DNA of 6,067 nucleotides, taken from the NCBI GenBank assembly GCA_017619905.1, contig JAFZRK010000173.1, positions 1 through 6,067 of the forward strand, in the 5' to 3' direction. Both the position numbers and the translations under genes were made by a program. Under the pieces are notes generated by a model. That model searched no databases. It had not been told where the DNA came from and saw only the letters and a program-made list of their open reading frames with translations. The stretch's first letter is position 1. Each line of letters begins with the position of its first letter. This stretch comes from Bacillota bacterium (GTDB lineage: Bacteria; Bacillota; Clostridia; Peptostreptococcales; Anaerovoracaceae). This document shows, one piece after another, positions 5,756-6,067 of this stretch.

Positions 5756-6067
5756 ATGCAAAAGGTATACACAAAGATAGAATCCATAGTCGGAAACGTC
5801 GTTACCGTAAGGTCCGAAGGCGTTAAGTACGGAGACATCGCCATGGTGGGCGACAGCTTCGCGAACGTCATAAAACTGGACAAGGACATAGTTTCCCTGC
5901 AGGTATTCGCCGGCGGCCAGGGCGTAAGCACCACGGATCCGGTCAAGTTCCTGGGAAGGCCCATGATGGTATCCTTCTCCGACGCTCTGCTGGGCCGCAT
6001 ATTCAACGGCGCGGGCGTTCCCATAGACAACGGCCCGGAGCTTACCGGCAACATGATAACCATAGGA
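5756..6067 (+). CDS. ntpB: V/A-type ATP synthase subunit B (3'-truncated by the window)
   Basis: The frame is open from the ATG at 5756 to the last base of the window, giving 104 residues. It begins MQKVYTKIESIVGNVVTVRSEGVKYGDIAMV, the N-terminal beta-barrel of the non-catalytic B subunit. It continues with SLQVFAGGQGVSTTDPVKFLGRPMM and ALLGRIFNGAGVPIDNGPE (about 78-96), a highly conserved stretch that ends the barrel. The nucleotide-binding domain, where B subunits lack a working P-loop, is beyond the window. Only 5 bases separate it from the ntpA stop, and its ribosome site lies within ntpA. With A it forms the hexameric head. Subunits D, I and K would be expected next on the plus strand; none is visible here. 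Confidence 0.95.
   Translation, partial: MQKVYTKIESIVGNVVTVRSEGVKYGDIAMVGDSFANVIKLDKDIVSLQVFAGGQGVSTTDPVKFLGRPMMVSFSDALLGRIFNGAGVPIDNGPELTGNMITIG

Overview
This window looks like chromosomal core DNA from a strictly anaerobic bacterium. It has moderately high GC and dense coding. Two features support this: a MetV-MetF type methylenetetrahydrofolate reductase pair, as in organisms with Wood-Ljungdahl-type or related anaerobic C1 metabolism, and a rotary V/A-type ATPase operon of the bacterial layout E - DUF2764 - A - B. From general knowledge, that ATPase layout is familiar in Spirochaetota, Bacteroidota, Chlamydiota and some other gut or host-associated phyla. The sequence alone does not fix the genus or phylum. 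No insertion sequence, CRISPR array, tRNA, rRNA or phage gene was seen.

Layout. (i) Bases 1-1367, plus strand: the 3' part of metV (cysteine-rich MTHFR C-terminal-domain protein), then a complete metF, 18 bases apart and clearly one operon. (ii) Bases 1418-1450: a strong hairpin with T/A-rich flanks, shared by metF and the convergent gene that follows. (iii) Bases 1483-2574, minus strand: a stand-alone radical SAM protein of unknown substrate, with its own near-consensus promoter (TTGACT-17-TAGAAT). (iv) Bases 2575-2902: a divergent intergenic region. It holds the minus-strand promoter, a GC-rich block (2659-2798) that folds into a long bulged rod with a big central internal loop and looks like a structured RNA (6S-like architecture, unproven), and an extended -10 promoter for the ATPase operon. 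(v) Bases 2903-6067, plus strand: ntpE, a DUF2764 gene, ntpA and the start of ntpB, packed with 5-13 base gaps. The window cuts ntpB after 104 codons.

How the genes work together. MetV and MetF together reduce methylene-THF to methyl-THF for methionine synthesis or the methyl branch of acetyl-CoA synthesis. The ATPase genes encode the catalytic head (A, B) and peripheral stalk (E) of an ion-translocating rotary enzyme. The DUF2764 protein probably serves that complex too. The radical SAM gene has no obvious functional link to either side. The best candidate for something not covered by ordinary annotation is the structured RNA-like block at 2659-2798.
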